Source: an uncultured Dialister sp.
GTDB lineage: Bacteria > Bacillota > Negativicutes > Veillonellales > Dialisteraceae
Direction of reading: 5' to 3'
Assembly (NCBI GenBank): GCA_900541485.1
Contig: UQJW01000005.1
Location: 1 to 64,000 of the forward strand
DNA: 64,000 nucleotides
Made by a program: the position numbers and the translations under genes. Numbering within the stretch: the first letter of the stretch is position 1; each line of letters opens with the position of its first letter. The notes below the pieces were generated by a model, which saw only the letters and a list, made by a program, of their open reading frames with translations, was not told where the DNA came from and made no database searches. Below are positions 8,525-17,213 of the stretch, piece by piece.

Positions 8525-10054
8525 TTACAGCGGAATGTTTCCGTGTTTCTTAGCCGGATGTACTTCGTGTTTGGAAGCAAGCATCTTCAGAGCATTGATA
8601 ACTACGGGACGAGAGTTTCTCGGATCAATAACTGCATCTACATAGCCGCGTTCTGCTGCTTTGTAAGGAGTTGCAAATTCATCCACGTATTCTTTTGTAC
8701 GCTGTTCTTTCTCCGGATCTCTCTTGAAGATGATGTTAGCTGCGCCGGCAGGTCCCATAACAGCGATTTCTGCTGTCGGCCAAGCAAATACCTGGTCAGC
8801 ACCCTGTTCACGGGAGCACATAGCGATGTAGGAACCGCCGTATGCTTTACGGAGAATAAGGGTAACCTTCGGAACGGTAGCTTCGCAGTATGCGAACAGC
8901 ATTTTAGCGCCGTGGCGAATAACGCCGGCATATTCCTGCTGTTTGCCCGGGAGGAAGCCCGGTACGTCAACTACGTTGAGAACCGGAATATTGAAGCAGT
9001 CGCAGAAACGGATGAAACGGGCAGCTTTATCGGATGCATTGTAGTCAAGGCAGCCTGCCATGAAGTTCGGCTGGTTGGCAATGATTCCGACGGTCTGTCC
9101 ATCCATGCGGCAGAAGCCTGTGATAATGTTCTTAGCCCATTCTTTTGCCACATCGTAGAATTCACCGTTATCAACGATTGATTTGATTACATCATACATA
9201 TCATATGGTGCATTGGAGTTTTCCGGCATAATGGTATCAAGAGCCGGATCCGTACGGCAGGGATCATCACCGGTTTCTACAATCGGTGCATCTTCCATGT
9301 TGTTGCTCGGTAAGAAGGAGAGCAGATAACGAATCTGTTTAATGCAGTCTTCGTCATTTTCAGCTGCGAACTGAGCAACGCCGGATGTACGATTATGTGT
9401 CATAGCTCCGCCAAGAGCTTCAGCGGTAATTTTTTCACCGGTGACAGATTCAACTACAGCCGGTCCTGTAAGGAACATCTGGGATGTACCTTTAACCATG
9501 TAGATGAAGTCGGTCAGTGCCGGGGAGTATACAGCGCCGCCTGCAGATGGTCCCATGATAGCGGAAATCTGAGGAATAACGCCGGATGCAATGGTATTGC
9601 ACCAGAAGATTTTGCCGTAGCCGGAAAGTGCATCTACTGCTTCCTGGATACGAGCTCCGCCGGAGTCGTTCAGGCCTACGCAAGGAGCACCTACCTTGAG
9701 AGCCAATTCGTTTACGTGAACGATTTTAGCTGCATGCATTTCGCCCAGGGATCCGCCTTCTACTGTGAAGTCCTGTGCAAATGCAAATACGAGTCTGCCG
9801 TCAACAGTACCATAACCTGTAACAACACCTTCGCCCGGAAGATCTTTCTTTTCCTGGCCGAAGTTGTAGCAACGGGATTTAACAAGTGCGTTGACTTCTA
9901 CGAAAGAGCCTTCATCAAAGAGAAGAGCAAGTCTTTCACGAGCAGTCAGCTTGCCTTTTTCGTGCTGTTTTGCAACACGTTTTTCACCACCCATAGCCTC
10001 AACGTGAGCGAGGTTCTTATGGAGAAGTTCAATTCTTTCTGCAACAGTTGCCAT
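8525..10054 (-). CDS. mmdA: Methylmalonyl-CoA decarboxylase alpha subunit (carboxyltransferase)
   Basis: 509 aa, typical for the biotin-dependent acyl-CoA carboxyltransferase family. Seen are the N-terminal K-G-K-L-T-A-R-E-R segment, G-x-G-x-V-x-G oxyanion loops, D-S-G-G-A-R-I-Q-E and, in the second half, V-P-G-F-L-P-G-x-Q-Q-E and A-Y-G-G-S-Y. It transfers CO2 from (S)-methylmalonyl-CoA to biotin on MmdC, giving propionyl-CoA; decarboxylation by the membrane subunit then drives Na+ export. PccB and MmdA are hard to tell apart by sequence. The adjacent delta and biotin-carrier genes favour the decarboxylase. mmdB is not in this window. Confidence 0.92.
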   Translation of the reverse strand: MATVAERIELLHKNLAHVEAMGGEKRVAKQHEKGKLTARERLALLFDEGSFVEVNALVKSRCYNFGQEKKDLPGEGVVTGYGTVDGRLVFAFAQDFTVEGGSLGEMHAAKIVHVNELALKVGAPCVGLNDSGGARIQEAVDALSGYGKIFWCNTIASGVIPQISAIMGPSAGGAVYSPALTDFIYMVKGTSQMFLTGPAVVESVTGEKITAEALGGAMTHNRTSGVAQFAAENDEDCIKQIRYLLSFLPSNNMEDAPIVETGDDPCRTDPALDTIMPENSNAPYDMYDVIKSIVDNGEFYDVAKEWAKNIITGFCRMDGQTVGIIANQPNFMAGCLDYNASDKAARFIRFCDCFNIPVLNVVDVPGFLPGKQQEYAGVIRHGAKMLFAYCEATVPKVTLILRKAYGGSYIAMCSREQGADQVFAWPTAEIAVMGPAGAANIIFKRDPEKEQRTKEYVDEFATPYKAAERGYVDAVIDPRNSRPVVINALKMLASKHEVHPAKKHGNIPL

Positions 10055-10075
10055 TCTTACACCTCCAAAAATATT

Positions 10076-10115
10076 GGTCCCTTTACGGGGACGTCCCTAT
10101 TATAGCATAGGGACC
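10076..10115 (-). promoter_or_regulatory. Palindromic -10 region upstream of mmdA
   Basis: Minus strand: TCCCTAT-N6-ATAGGGA (10094-10113) encloses an extended -10, TGC-TATAAT (10099-10104). GGTCCC and GGGACC frame the whole 40-base block. No good -35 is seen. It may be an internal promoter with an operator, or a hairpin in the epimerase-mmdA intergenic RNA. Confidence 0.45.
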
Positions 10116-10128
10116 GATCTTTATGCTA

Positions 10129-10566
10129 TTAGAAAGACGGGCCGCCGGGGCGTTCGGTCAATTCCAGCAAAAGGCCGGTTGCTTTCGGATGCATAAATGC
10201 AATGTGGCAGCCGCCAGCACCGATTCTGAATTTCTTGTCGAGCTTAGCTTCATCCGGAAGAGCAGCCAGTGCTTCAACAATGTTGTCTACGCGGAGTGCT
10301 ACATGCTGGAAGCCGTTTTTGCCGCCGTTTTTAGCAATATAACGGGCAATCGGGCCGTCCGGAGTGGTGGAACCCAAGAATTCCAGTTCGCACGCTTCAC
10401 TCTGTGCGGACGGTTTGAAGAAGCTTGTTGTAACATGCTGTTCTTCAACTGTTTCATCAGGCATGGACGGTTCCAAGTTCAGCAGATCTTTCATCTGTTT
10501 TTTGATCAGTTCCAGATCATTAACTGCCACACCGACGTGGTCAACACACAATACTTTGAATGCCAT
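10129..10566 (-). CDS. mce: Methylmalonyl-CoA epimerase
   Basis: 145 aa, the usual length. This vicinal-oxygen-chelate fold enzyme interconverts (R)- and (S)-methylmalonyl-CoA, linking the mutase product to the S-specific decarboxylase. Metal-ligand motifs are visible: D-H10-V-G-V-A-V near the N-terminus, F-Q-H-V-A-L-R-V in the middle and L-L-L-E-L-T-E near the end. The start is behind a GGAGG. It lies between the second meaB and mmdA in the same orientation. Confidence 0.92.
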   Translation of the reverse strand: MAFKVLCVDHVGVAVNDLELIKKQMKDLLNLEPSMPDETVEEQHVTTSFFKPSAQSEACELEFLGSTTPDGPIARYIAKNGGKNGFQHVALRVDNIVEALAALPDEAKLDKKFRIGAGGCHIAFMHPKATGLLLELTERPGGPSF

Positions 10567-10584
10567 AATAATTCCTCCTTTGAA

Positions 10585-11523
10585 TTATTTAAATATATTT
10601 CCCACGATAGAATCAACGACTGTGAACGGATCTGTTTCGCGTTCATAGACTTGTTCTACGTAGTCAGCAAATTTACCCGTCTTTACGACAGTATCCATCA
10701 CATAACGGGTGATATGACCGTGAATCATCTCAATCATTTCAGAACGTGCACGTTCCCGTCTACGTTCTTCCAACAATCCTGATTCTTCGAGATATTTGCG
10801 GTGTTCGCCCAAGGATTTTACGACGTCTGCGACGCCTTCGTCCTTGTTAGCAATCGTTCTTTCAATCGGCGGACGCCAGTTCTGGGCTTCGCCCAAATCA
10901 AGCATCATTTCGATTTCTACATTCAAACGATCTGCACCGTCACGATCACATTTATTAATGCAGAATACATCCCCGATTTCAAGGATGCCTGCTTTAATAG
11001 CCTGAATATCGTCACCCAGTCCGGGTACGAGCACAACAAGTGTTGTATCCGCATTCTTTACGATATCTACTTCTGATTGCCCTACGCCTACTGTCTCGAT
11101 GAATATAACATCAAGCCCGAAAGCATCCATCAGTTTGACTGCATCAGCAGTTTTTCTGGATAAACCCCCAAGACTGCCGCGAGTACCCATACTGCGGATA
11201 TATACACCTTCATCCAGTGTAAGGTCATTCATTCTGATACGGTCGCCAAGAATGGCACCGCCGGAGAATGGAGAGGTTGGATCAATAGCTACGATACCAA
11301 CTGTTTTGCCCTGTTTTCTGTATTGCTTAATCAGCGCGTCTGAAAGTGTGCTCTTACCCGCACCGGGTGCACCTGTAATTCCGATGACCTGTGCGCGACC
11401 GGTATGGTGATAGATATCTTTCATGATATCTTCCCAGCCGTCACGTTCGTCTTCAACGATGGTGATTGCTCTCGCTAAGGCACGTTTGGATCCATCCCAA
11501 AAATTTTTCATTGAGAATCCCAT
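10585..11523 (-). CDS. meaB: Methylmalonyl-CoA mutase-associated GTPase (MeaB family), copy 2
   Basis: 312 aa from ATG 11523 (GGCGG seven bases upstream; the reading to 11589 is less likely). Motifs: Walker A G-A-P-G-A-G-K-S-T, E-T-V-G-V-G-Q-S-E, and N-K-C-D for guanine specificity. It is shorter than copy 1 at its N-terminus. It lies between mcmA2 and the epimerase, so it probably chaperones the split mutase. Two MeaB genes, each inside a different mutase operon, argue for dedicated partners. Confidence 0.9.
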   Translation of the reverse strand: MGFSMKNFWDGSKRALARAITIVEDERDGWEDIMKDIYHHTGRAQVIGITGAPGAGKSTLSDALIKQYRKQGKTVGIVAIDPTSPFSGGAILGDRIRMNDLTLDEGVYIRSMGTRGSLGGLSRKTADAVKLMDAFGLDVIFIETVGVGQSEVDIVKNADTTLVVLVPGLGDDIQAIKAGILEIGDVFCINKCDRDGADRLNVEIEMMLDLGEAQNWRPPIERTIANKDEGVADVVKSLGEHRKYLEESGLLEERRRERARSEMIEMIHGHITRYVMDTVVKTGKFADYVEQVYERETDPFTVVDSIVGNIFK

Positions 11524-11617
11524 TGATACACCGCCTTTCGAAAGAGTGAATATAGTGGCAGCGGGGCCACATAATGCAGCCCCGTGCAACTATAGAGCTT
11601 TTGTTAATCAGTATTGA

Positions 11618-12010
11618 TTATACGTTAGCTTTGATAAAGTCGATAATTTCCTTGGTCGGAGTTCCGGGTGTAAAGATTGCTTTTACACCGGCTTCTTTAA
11701 GACCGGGGATATCACCAGCAGGAATTACACCGCCGCCGATTACAAGAACATCTTCCATTCCTCTTGCCTTCAGTGCTTCTACGACTTCCGGGAAAAGGGT
11801 GTTATGAGCACCGGACAAAAGGCTCAGTGCTACTACGTTAACGTCTTCCGCATCAGCTGCTTCCACAATCTGCGGAACAGTCTGGCGAAGACCTGTGTAA
11901 ATAACTTCCATACCTGCATCGCGAAGTGCACGAGCTACTACTTTTGCACCGCGGTCATGTCCATCGAGGCCCGGTTTTGCAACAAGAACTCTGATACGTT
12001 TATCTGCCAT
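11618..12010 (-). CDS. mcmA2: Methylmalonyl-CoA mutase, separate B12-binding subunit
   Basis: 130 aa; consists only of the flavodoxin-like cobalamin domain. All three cofactor motifs are intact: D-G-H-D-R-G near residue 16 with the cobalt-ligand His, L-S-L-L-S-G-A-H, and G-G-G-V-I-P. It works with the mcmA1 barrel subunit encoded just upstream. It contrasts with the 7179-7673 paralogue, where the same motifs are lost. The start has an AGGTATATAACT-type leader. Confidence 0.92.
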   Translation of the reverse strand: MADKRIRVLVAKPGLDGHDRGAKVVARALRDAGMEVIYTGLRQTVPQIVEAADAEDVNVVALSLLSGAHNTLFPEVVEALKARGMEDVLVIGGGVIPAGDIPGLKEAGVKAIFTPGTPTKEIIDFIKANV

Positions 12011-12043
12011 AGTTATATACCTCCAGAAATATTTTAGTTAGGA

Positions 12044-13690
12044 TTAAAGAGTGTTGTGTGCTTTGTATTCGCCGAATACTTTACGGAGAACTCCGCAAAT
12101 TTCGCCGAGTGAGCAGTAAGCACGTACGCAGTCAAGGATAACCGGCATAAGGTTTACGGATTCATCAGCAGCAGCTACTTCGAGCTTCTTCAGTTCTTCC
12201 TGAACCTTTGCGTTATCACGTTCTGCCTTAACTTTAGCCAGCTTGTTCTTCTGGAATTCGCCTGCCGATGCATCAACCTTCAGGAGGCCTTCAACCGGAG
12301 CTTCTTCCATGGTGAACTTATTGACGCCGACAATTGTCTTTTCGCCGGATTCAACAGCCATCTGCCAAGCGTAAGCAGATTCCTGGATTTCTTTCTGGAT
12401 ATAACCTTTGTCAATAGCTTCTACTGCGCCACCCATTTCGTCAATCTTACGGATGTATTCTCTTGCTTCCGCTTCGATTGCATTGGTCATAGCTTCTACA
12501 TAGTAAGAGCCGCCGAGCGGGTCAACAACGTCAGCCAGTCCGGATTCGTAAGCAACGATCTGCTGTGTACGCAGAGCTACGGTTACGGATTCGGTTGTCG
12601 GCAAAGCGAGAGCTTCGTCGCGGGAGTTGGTGTGCAAGGACTGTGTTCCGCCCATAACTGCTGCTGCTGTCTGAAGAGCAACACGAACGATGTTGTTGTT
12701 CGGCTGCTGAGCGGTCAGCATGGAGCCTGCTGTCTGGGTATGAACACGAAGCATCATGGATTTCGGTTTCTGAGCATGGAAACGTTCTTTAAGAATGGAT
12801 GCCCAGAGACGACGGGATGCACGGAATTTTGCAACTTCTTCAAGTACGTTGTTGTGTGCGTTCCAGAAGAAGGAGAGACGGCCTGCAAATTCATCGATTT
12901 TCAGTCCGGCTTTCAAAGCTGCTTCGATATAAGCGATACCGTCAGCAATGGTGAATGCAATTTCCTGTGCTGCAGTAGAACCTGCTTCACGGATATGGTA
13001 GCCGGAAATGGAAATGGTGTTCCACTTCGGTACGTTCTGGGAGCAGTATTCAAAAATGTTGGTAATTAAACGCATGGACGGTTTAACCGGGAAAATATAG
13101 GTTCCGCGGGCAGCATATTCTTTCAGAATATCGTTCTGGATGGTGCCGCGAAGCTGATCAGCCGGTACGCCCTGCTTTTCAGCAACCGCAATGTACATAG
13201 CAAGCAATACGGATGCCGGTGCATTGATGGTCATGGATGTGGAAACTTTGCCCAAATCAATCTGGTCGAAAAGGATTTCCATATCTTTTAATGTATCGAT
13301 TGCAACGCCTACCTTACCGATTTCGCCGATGGCCATTTTATCATCAGAGTCATAGCCGATCTGTGTCGGAAGGTCGAATGCGCAGGACAGACCGGATCCG
13401 CCGTTTGCAATCAGGTAACGATAACGTTTGTTTGATTCTTCAGCTGTAGCGAAGCCTGCGTACATACGCATTGTCCAAAGACGGCCGCGGTACATTGTCG
13501 GCTGAACGCCACGAGTATATGGGTATTCCCCGGGGATGCCGAGATCTCTTTCATAGTCAAAACCTTCGATATCAAGTGGGGTGTACAGCTTGTTGTGTTT
13601 CAGGCCAACTCTTTCCGGAGTCTTTGCGTAAGATTTTGCGCAAGCAGCTTCGTATGCTTCAAGTTTGGCTTTCAGGGATTCGTTTGCCAT
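12044..13690 (-). CDS. mcmA1: Methylmalonyl-CoA mutase, separate acyl-CoA-binding barrel subunit
   Basis: 548 aa, the length of the split McmA1 type, ending where the fused enzymes have their linker and B12 domain. Substrate-site markers of true methylmalonyl-CoA mutase are kept: M-R-M-Y-A-G-F (Tyr), A-R-G-T-Y-I-F-P (Arg) and S-G-Y-H-I-R-E (His). Isobutyryl-CoA mutase would show Phe and Gln at the first two. The start at 13690 has AGGAGG. It has its own promoter (13932-13959) and a structured leader of about 235 bases. It heads the mcmA1-mcmA2-meaB-mce-mmdADC series. Confidence 0.93.
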   Translation of the reverse strand: MANESLKAKLEAYEAACAKSYAKTPERVGLKHNKLYTPLDIEGFDYERDLGIPGEYPYTRGVQPTMYRGRLWTMRMYAGFATAEESNKRYRYLIANGGSGLSCAFDLPTQIGYDSDDKMAIGEIGKVGVAIDTLKDMEILFDQIDLGKVSTSMTINAPASVLLAMYIAVAEKQGVPADQLRGTIQNDILKEYAARGTYIFPVKPSMRLITNIFEYCSQNVPKWNTISISGYHIREAGSTAAQEIAFTIADGIAYIEAALKAGLKIDEFAGRLSFFWNAHNNVLEEVAKFRASRRLWASILKERFHAQKPKSMMLRVHTQTAGSMLTAQQPNNNIVRVALQTAAAVMGGTQSLHTNSRDEALALPTTESVTVALRTQQIVAYESGLADVVDPLGGSYYVEAMTNAIEAEAREYIRKIDEMGGAVEAIDKGYIQKEIQESAYAWQMAVESGEKTIVGVNKFTMEEAPVEGLLKVDASAGEFQKNKLAKVKAERDNAKVQEELKKLEVAAADESVNLMPVILDCVRAYCSLGEICGVLRKVFGEYKAHNTL

Positions 13691-13931
13691 AAGTTCATCT
13701 TCCTCCTAAAAATATAAGTAAATGATGGAAGTTTTCATCCTCTTTTTATGAATGACAAGTGGCGACATTTTCTGTTCTTCTCACCTGTAAACTTCCCGGA
13801 TGATTACCTCCTGTGTGAGGACTCACAAAGTCCCATAGCTGCAGTGCCGCATTTTTTGTCTTGTCACCGCAGCAGGACCTCTTGCGAAATCCATATATGA
13901 TTCTGCCTTACGGCAGGTATCACCATAGATT
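13691..13931 (-). ncRNA. Structured mcmA1 leader RNA, class not recognised
   Basis: The minus-strand RNA starting near 13925 contains, in order: a CTGCC-GTAA-GGCAG hairpin (13903-13916); a long imperfect hairpin in which CGCA pairs with TGTG, AGGTCC with GGACTT, and GCTGCGGTG with CACTGCAGC (roughly 13820-13890); and a long-range pair GGAAGTTT (13796-13789) with AAACTTCC (13734-13727). Part of the central hairpin can refold as GGACT-CACAA-AGTCC on the opposite reading. It does not contain a B12 box or other riboswitch signatures I know. It could be a metabolite-sensing leader or an independent small RNA. Confidence 0.5.
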
Positions 13932-13959
13932 ATTATATAACACTGATAGTGTTTGTAAA
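13932..13959 (-). promoter_or_regulatory. mcmA1 promoter with palindromic operator in the spacer
   Basis: Minus-strand TTTACA (13954-13959), 16-base spacer, perfect TATAAT (13932-13937). The spacer is almost entirely a perfect inverted repeat, AACACT-N3-AGTGTT (13939-13953), where a bound repressor would block RNA polymerase. Confidence 0.7.
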
Positions 13960-13982
13960 GAAATATACGGGCAAATGCTCAA

Positions 13983-15539
13983 TTATTTCTTAAAAAGCAT
14001 GGTTCCGTTTTCAGCCAAGCTCTTATGGAAATCAAATGCTTCCGCAAGGAGATGCGGTGTCTGGCTGTTGCCGTTAGCTGCGCATGCTCTTTCGAAGTAG
14101 TCCATGAGCTGTGCTCTGTAATCCGGATGAGCTACATTGTTGATAATAAGCTTTGCTCTTTCCTTCGGAGACAGTCCGCGAACGTCTGCAACACCCTGTT
14201 CGGAAATAAATACATGGGTATCATGTTCCGTATGATCTACATGGGAGCACATCGGAACAACTGCGGAAATCTTTCCGCCTTTTGCCGTGCTGTGGCAGAA
14301 GAAGCAGGAAAGGAATCCGTTACGTGCAAAGTCACCAGATCCGCCAATGCCGTTCATCAGCTTTGTGCCGGATACATGGGTGGAGTTTACATGTCCGTAA
14401 ACGTCCATTTCCAGAGCGGTGTTCATAGCAATAACACCGATACGGCGTGCTACTTCACCATTATTGGAAATTTCCTGCGGGCGGAGAATAATCTTCTTGC
14501 TGTATTTTTCAACATTGTCATAGAAGCGTTTCAATCCGTCCGGGGACGGGGAGAGAGAAGTACCGGAAATCATGTCAATCTTGCCTTCATCTATCAGATC
14601 GAACATGCCGTCCTGGATAACTTCCGTATATACAGTGAGATTCTTGAAATCAGAGTTTACAAGGCCGTTGATAACAGCATTTGCCACGTTACCTACACCG
14701 GACTGCAAAGGAAGCAGGTTTTCCGGAAGTCTGCCCTGTTTAACTTCGTTTTTCAGGAAATCTACAAGGTTATTGCCCATTCTAATAGCATCATCATCAA
14801 GCGGTGCGAGCGGGCGGGTTACGTCCGGCAGGTCGCAAGGAACGATAGCCACAATCTTTTCGGGATCTACCGGAATGTAGGTAGTGCCGATACGGTCACC
14901 GGTTTTCTTAATCGGAATCGGTTCACAGAAAGGCGGATTCTTACGCATGTAAATATCTGCCATGCCGTCTAATGCTTTCGGCTGGGTGGTGTTAACTTCT
15001 ACGATAACTTTCTTTGCCGTATCAACAAATACGGGAGAGTTCCCGATAGCGGTTGTGGGTACAAGACCTACTTTTCCGTTGTCATTTACAATTTTACAAA
15101 CTTCAACGACTGCAAAATCCGGACCGGTTACACGTTCACCGTGTACATTGGTGAAGAAACCTGCGCGAATCTGCTGTGCCACATGGCTCAGGTGCAAATC
15201 GAAGTAGTTGATAGTACCGGCATTGATGGCTTTTCTCAGGTTCGAATTGGTCTGGTAAGGCATACGGTCTCTGATACCGTTTACGGCAACGAGTTCGGTA
15301 TCAATCTGGGAACCTGTGGAAGCCCCTGTCCATATGTCTACCTGGAATGGAGTTTCTTTCATGCGTTCCGCTAATTCATGCATAGTGATTTTCGGATATC
15401 CGCAAGGCGTAAATCCGCTGATACCGAGGATATCGCCCGGCTGAATCATTCCTGCTGCCGTTTTAGCATCGCATACCTTTGCAAGAAGGTCTTTGTCCTC
15501 AATCCGGCTGAGGAATTCACTATCATTGGTGTCGATCAT
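13983..15539 (-). CDS. Succinate/acyl-CoA CoA-transferase (acetyl-CoA hydrolase/transferase family)
   Basis: 518 aa from ATG 15539, which has GGAGG nine bases upstream; an earlier ATG at 15548 touches the ribosome site. It belongs to the Cat1/AarC/ScpC class I CoA-transferases. Seen are G-F-T-P-C-G-Y-P near the N-terminus, Y-T-E-V-I-Q-D-G with the glutamate that forms the covalent CoA thioester, and G-G-S-G-D-F-A-R-N near the C-terminus. In this cluster the likely reaction is succinate + propionyl-CoA (or acetyl-CoA) to succinyl-CoA + acid, closing the succinate-to-propionate cycle. It is followed on the same strand by the mcmA1 operon but has its own promoter. Confidence 0.88.
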   Translation of the reverse strand: MIDTNDSEFLSRIEDKDLLAKVCDAKTAAGMIQPGDILGISGFTPCGYPKITMHELAERMKETPFQVDIWTGASTGSQIDTELVAVNGIRDRMPYQTNSNLRKAINAGTINYFDLHLSHVAQQIRAGFFTNVHGERVTGPDFAVVEVCKIVNDNGKVGLVPTTAIGNSPVFVDTAKKVIVEVNTTQPKALDGMADIYMRKNPPFCEPIPIKKTGDRIGTTYIPVDPEKIVAIVPCDLPDVTRPLAPLDDDAIRMGNNLVDFLKNEVKQGRLPENLLPLQSGVGNVANAVINGLVNSDFKNLTVYTEVIQDGMFDLIDEGKIDMISGTSLSPSPDGLKRFYDNVEKYSKKIILRPQEISNNGEVARRIGVIAMNTALEMDVYGHVNSTHVSGTKLMNGIGGSGDFARNGFLSCFFCHSTAKGGKISAVVPMCSHVDHTEHDTHVFISEQGVADVRGLSPKERAKLIINNVAHPDYRAQLMDYFERACAANGNSQTPHLLAEAFDFHKSLAENGTMLFKK

Positions 15540-15656
15540 TACTATCATCCTCCCAAAATAAATAAAATATAAAAGTCCGCGGCTTCTTCATATTATTTAT
15601 TTTATACCGCAGAACCTCTAGCCCGATAAACCGGTCAAGCATTTTGCTCCTGTCCG

Positions 15657-15690
15657 CCTGTATTTTCAGGTGTCATAAATTTCTTATGAC
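15657..15690 (-). other. Two hairpins in the CoA-transferase leader
   Basis: In the transcribed leader, GTCATAA/TTATGAC (15672-15690) is followed by CCTG/CAGG (15657-15670). The leader is about 160 bases and otherwise matches no riboswitch known to me. The 15540-15825 gap holds only this leader and its promoter. Confidence 0.4.
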
Positions 15691-15703
15691 CATTACCTTT
15701 TTA

Positions 15704-15733
15704 ATTATAGCACACTTTTTCAGATCGTGTCGG
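15704..15733 (-). promoter_or_regulatory. Promoter of the CoA-transferase gene
   Basis: Minus-strand extended -10 TGC-TATAAT (15704-15709); 18 bases upstream a weak -35 CCGACA (15728-15733). Confidence 0.6.
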
Positions 15734-15825
15734 AATAAACGCAGAACTCCTCTCATAAAATCCTTAACAGGTGTTATAAATTTTTCCTATTGGACAAACC
15801 GGGATTTTTATGAATAAAGAATATT

Positions 15826-17058
15826 TTATATTCCTTTTTCGGATTTCTCGGATATTCCTGATGTACACAAGGCAGAAAGAAACCAGAAACAGAAGGAAAC
15901 GGACCGGCTGAACAAGGGATAGTCGCTGATACCGTTCACTGCGGCAGACAAGCACAAAAGAATTCCCGACAGTCCCAGTATACGTGATAAACCTTGCTTT
16001 TCTTTCCAAAACTTCCACGAAATATATCCGTGCCCGAAGAAAAACGTAAAAAAGGAGAGTCCTCCCAAAAGACCGGTTTCTGCCGTGATATGGAGATACA
16101 TATCATGGGCATGAAAAATAATGACCCCCGGTTCCTGAATGAAAAAATTATACTCCGGATAGGTAAGCCAGTAGCTCCCCCAGCCGATTCCGAGCAGAGG
16201 ATGTTCTTCAATCATGGCAACCGTACTTTCCCAGAGTGCAAAACGGAGCATTACGGATGTATCTTCCCCCGAGAACAGTGAAAGAACCCTTTCCGTGATT
16301 TGTCCGTGATAAAAAAACAACACCAAGGGAATCAAAAGAAATATGAAACCGAAACGTTTATCATAAAAAACGGCAAGTCCCGCCACAACAGCTGCCAGAC
16401 TGATCCATGCTCCGCGGGAATATGTGAGCGCCAGACAAATCACGAGCGCCGCCAGGAAAACGGCAAGCCCTGCTTTTCTTTTCCTGTTTTCATCAAAAAA
16501 GAAAAAAGGAACGGCCGCACTGATTACCATCAAAAGATACGCACCGAAAAGATTCGGGTTTTCCAAGGTGGAAAACATTCTTCTTTTCAGCAAGGGAAAC
16601 CGTTCGGGATCGACCCAGGCCTGTGCATTCAGATCATGAGTCATCACACCGATATCGGCATATTGGAAACATCCCCAGAGAATGACGCAGACCGCACCGG
16701 TGAAAAAAACGGCAAGAGCTCTCTTCTTCTCTTCCTCTGTCCGTATGTAAGACAAAACAAGTACATATAAAGCAGCGTACATCAAGGGAAGAAAAAGCCA
16801 ATTAAAAAGAGAAAACCCGGTATCAACTGACGAAAACACCGACAAAAACGAGCAAATTAAAAATCCTGCTGCCAGCCATTTTAACGGACCGAATACCAGG
16901 TCCGTTTTCTTTTGTGAAATCATATGCCCTGCCGATAACAGAACGGCAGGAATGAGAGTTGCATATAACCCCACTGATGTAAGCGGGAGCAGAAATATCG
17001 TAAGATAGAGGAAAATCAAAATATTTTTTTGTGAGCAGACACGGCTCAACGATTCCAT
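15826..17058 (-). CDS. O-antigen ligase / Wzy-like polysaccharide membrane protein
   Basis: 410 aa, with about ten hydrophobic helices and one large external loop (roughly 265-330), the layout of the WaaL/Wzy family. The loop contains W-E-S-T-V-A-M-I-E-E-H-P-L-L-G-I-G-W-G and an H-A-H-D-M-Y-L-H segment, both typical of the family (H-N-x-x-L in WaaL). It would act in the inner membrane, joining or polymerising surface polysaccharide. No glycosyltransferases are nearby, so ligase versus polymerase cannot be decided. Confidence 0.8.
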   Translation of the reverse strand: MESLSRVCSQKNILIFLYLTIFLLPLTSVGLYATLIPAVLLSAGHMISQKKTDLVFGPLKWLAAGFLICSFLSVFSSVDTGFSLFNWLFLPLMYAALYVLVLSYIRTEEEKKRALAVFFTGAVCVILWGCFQYADIGVMTHDLNAQAWVDPERFPLLKRRMFSTLENPNLFGAYLLMVISAAVPFFFFDENRKRKAGLAVFLAALVICLALTYSRGAWISLAAVVAGLAVFYDKRFGFIFLLIPLVLFFYHGQITERVLSLFSGEDTSVMLRFALWESTVAMIEEHPLLGIGWGSYWLTYPEYNFFIQEPGVIIFHAHDMYLHITAETGLLGGLSFFTFFFGHGYISWKFWKEKQGLSRILGLSGILLCLSAAVNGISDYPLFSRSVSFCFWFLSALCTSGISEKSEKGI

Positions 17059-17141
17059 AAATCATTCCTCCATCACCTTAATTATATTTATTATATTAAA
17101 TTACTTCTTCTTTTGCCACATGCTCTTATTTTTTGCACAAT

Positions 17142-17182
17142 AAAAGCTGCCGTACGCTACAGGTCCGACAGCTTTTATTTAT
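17142..17182 (-). terminator. Terminator after engB
   Basis: AAAAGCTG (17142-17149) and CAGCTTTT (17169-17176) form the stem around a 19-base loop; on the minus strand it is followed by TTTTATTG. Confidence 0.7.
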
Positions 17183-17213
17183 TTTCTTCATATTTATAAT
17201 TTTTCCGCGACGG

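Noticed and set aside
13691..13931. mcmA1 leader considered as a third cobalamin riboswitch
   Set aside because: Neither the CCGCCACTGT core nor a B12 box is present, although part of it reads AGGAGGTAATC.
15540..15700. CoA-transferase leader considered as a preQ1 or c-di-GMP riboswitch because of an AGAGGTTC string
   Set aside because: The pairing partner and the conserved downstream bases of those classes are missing; only two small hairpins are supported.
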